Shown in pieces: positions 63,026-64,000 of a DNA stretch of 64,000 bases. The position numbers and the translations under genes are program-made. The notes under the pieces were generated by a model. It saw only the letters and a list, made by a program, of their open reading frames with translations, was not told where the DNA came from and did not search any database. The first letter of the stretch is position 1. Each line of letters starts with the position of its first letter. The stretch is from Bacillus sp. FJAT-42376 (GTDB taxonomy: Bacteria > Bacillota > Bacilli > Bacillales > Bacillaceae), in NCBI RefSeq assembly GCF_003816055.1, contig NZ_CP033906.1, forward strand, positions 1,860,001 through 1,924,000, in the 5' to 3' direction.

Positions 63026-64000
63026 TGGACGAGACCTGAAAACAGCTTTTCCTGAGAGGCTGGCCGTTCCGACGGTTTCCCAATAAAATATCCCTGTCCG
63101 AGTGAAATGCCGATCGAATCAAGAAACCCATACTCTTCTTCTGTTTCGATGCCTTCTGCAAGGACGGTGATGGAAAGGTCGCGGGAAAGGGCCTGCACAT
63201 TTTTAAGGAAGCTTTGCTTCTCAGGCTCTTTATAGCAGTCTGTAATGTAATGACGGTCTATCTTCACAAAGTCCGGCTTTAAATTTTCCAGTACTTCGTA
63301 TGTGGAATACCCGCTCCCCATATCATCCAGCGCTACTTTCATCCCGTTGGCACGGTACGTATCCAAAATGTTTTTCAGATGATCCATATCATTGATTTTT
63401 TCGGTTTCGACCACTTCAAAAATCAAATCTTCAGGTCTCACGCCATATTGCTTAACCATTTTAAATGTGTGCTGAAGGCAGTGTTCAGGATTATAGATGG
63501 ATGACGGAATAAAATTGATAAATGATTTGATGCCTTTTTGAATTTGATTGGAGCGGGCGATGATTGCTAGCTCCCGGGCTCGCCTGTCCAGGATTGACTG
63601 CATGCCGGTTTTAATCGCGGTATCAAAAAGCTGGTATGGTGATACGGGCGGATGGATGCTCCTCAGCAGAGACTCATAGCCGAAAATTTGTCCGGAGCGG
63701 AGATGAACAATTGGCTGGAAAAAACTTAAAAAATCGCCTTTTGTAATGAGATTCACGATGTCTTTGTAAACGACGCGTTCATAAATGTAGCTGAATGGCG
63801 AGTAGGAAAGAGGAGATTCGGAATCTTTCGAAATGGCGGCATTTAGTTGCCGGGTATCGCATGCAGCCTGCACTTCTTTAACCTTCATTTCAAGTTCAAG
63901 ACTGGAGTGATAGGAAATCGTACAGGTCCCTTCATCTGTAAAAGGCAGGCCGGAAGTGTACAAGCTTTTATTTGATGTGCGAAGGAGAAGAAAACCTTCT
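63022..64000 (-). CDS. EAL-domain c-di-GMP phosphodiesterase, N-terminus cut by window
   Basis: The frame stays open to base 64000, so the gene starts outside the window; at least 325 residues are seen. The EAL domain covers about the last 260. YESLLR stands for EAL (E kept, A to S), and the remaining active-site set is present: Asn in INFIPSS, FEVVETE, DDMGSGYS, VKIDR, AEGIETEEE and QGYFIGKP. Catalysis of c-di-GMP hydrolysis is therefore plausible. The upstream part (LLLRTSNKSLYTSGLPF...) may be the end of another sensory domain. Confidence 0.88.
   Translation of the reverse strand, partial: EGFLLLRTSNKSLYTSGLPFTDEGTCTISYHSSLELEMKVKEVQAACDTRQLNAAISKDSESPLSYSPFSYIYERVVYKDIVNLITKGDFLSFFQPIVHLRSGQIFGYESLLRSIHPPVSPYQLFDTAIKTGMQSILDRRARELAIIARSNQIQKGIKSFINFIPSSIYNPEHCLQHTFKMVKQYGVRPEDLIFEVVETEKINDMDHLKNILDTYRANGMKVALDDMGSGYSTYEVLENLKPDFVKIDRHYITDCYKEPEKQSFLKNVQALSRDLSITVLAEGIETEEEYGFLDSIGISLGQGYFIGKPSERPASQEKLFSGLVH

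Overview
The window looks like chromosomal DNA from an aerobic, motile, endospore-forming member of the Bacillaceae. From ktrD to the Xaa-Pro peptidase it follows a backbone known from Bacillus subtilis: ktrD - ykrP-type acyltransferase - kinE - ogt - mtnA/K/U/E/W/X/B/D - mhqR - motBA - clpE - ykvI - queCDEF - ykvS - ykvT - ykvU - zosA - ykvY. Ribosome-binding sites are strong (AGGAGG type) and TTG/GTG starts are frequent. Sporulation and germination genes are present (KinE, a Spo0E-family protein, a gerA-type operon, a SleB-family hydrolase, YkvU). A C30-carotenoid tailoring cluster suggests a yellow/orange pigmented species; Metabacillus/Bacillus indicus-like is a guess, not a sequence-proved identity.

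Layout. 1-5.7 kb: 5' end of a chemoreceptor-like gene, the KtrD K+ channel subunit, three tiny genes, a B12-type radical SAM protein and an acyltransferase. 5.9-9.5 kb: KinE, Ogt and an ArsR-DUF2087 regulator whose promoter carries an operator-like palindrome. 9.5-17.7 kb: the methionine salvage pathway, split into mtnKA and mtnWXBD, each behind its own SAM (S-box) riboswitch, with divergent mtnU and mtnE between them. 18-29.5 kb: a CBS/ACT-like protein, a Spo0E-like protein, a ZIP transporter, an aldo/keto reductase, MhqR, motAB behind a SigD-type promoter, an M3 oligopeptidase, a small AT-rich insertion (IS1595 remnant plus an unknown gene) and clpE behind two CtsR operators. 29.6-38.4 kb: membrane and hydrolase genes. 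38.4-41 kb: a preQ1 riboswitch followed by queC-queD-queE-queF. 41-47.4 kb: small proteins, a GNAT, a 3D-domain wall enzyme, YkvS, a patatin, an NAD(P)-binding protein, a small sigma factor and a SleB-family hydrolase. 48.2-53.7 kb: gerKA-KB-KC-type operon, YkvU and a rhodanese-fold protein lacking the usual cysteine. 54.4-56.4 kb: ZosA behind a PerR-like box, with a mini zinc-finger protein gene upstream. 56.8-61.8 kb: carotenoid tailoring genes (glycosyltransferase and CrtP on -, CrtQ and CrtO on +). The window ends with an Xaa-Pro peptidase and a partial EAL-domain gene.

The non-coding space is unusually structured. Six copies of a palindromic intergenic repeat family, two large nested inverted repeats bounded by GGCTGGGACA/TGTCCCAGCC, a 69-bp segment present twice in opposite orientation, a seven-unit 20-bp tandem array and an in-gene GATAAT array were read directly from the sequence. 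I did not find a complete new defence or mobile system. The most unusual items are the nested palindromes, the IS1595-adjacent AT-rich gene, the ArsR operator/promoter arrangement, the small zinc-finger gene beside zosA and a possible AUA-initiated small ORF.
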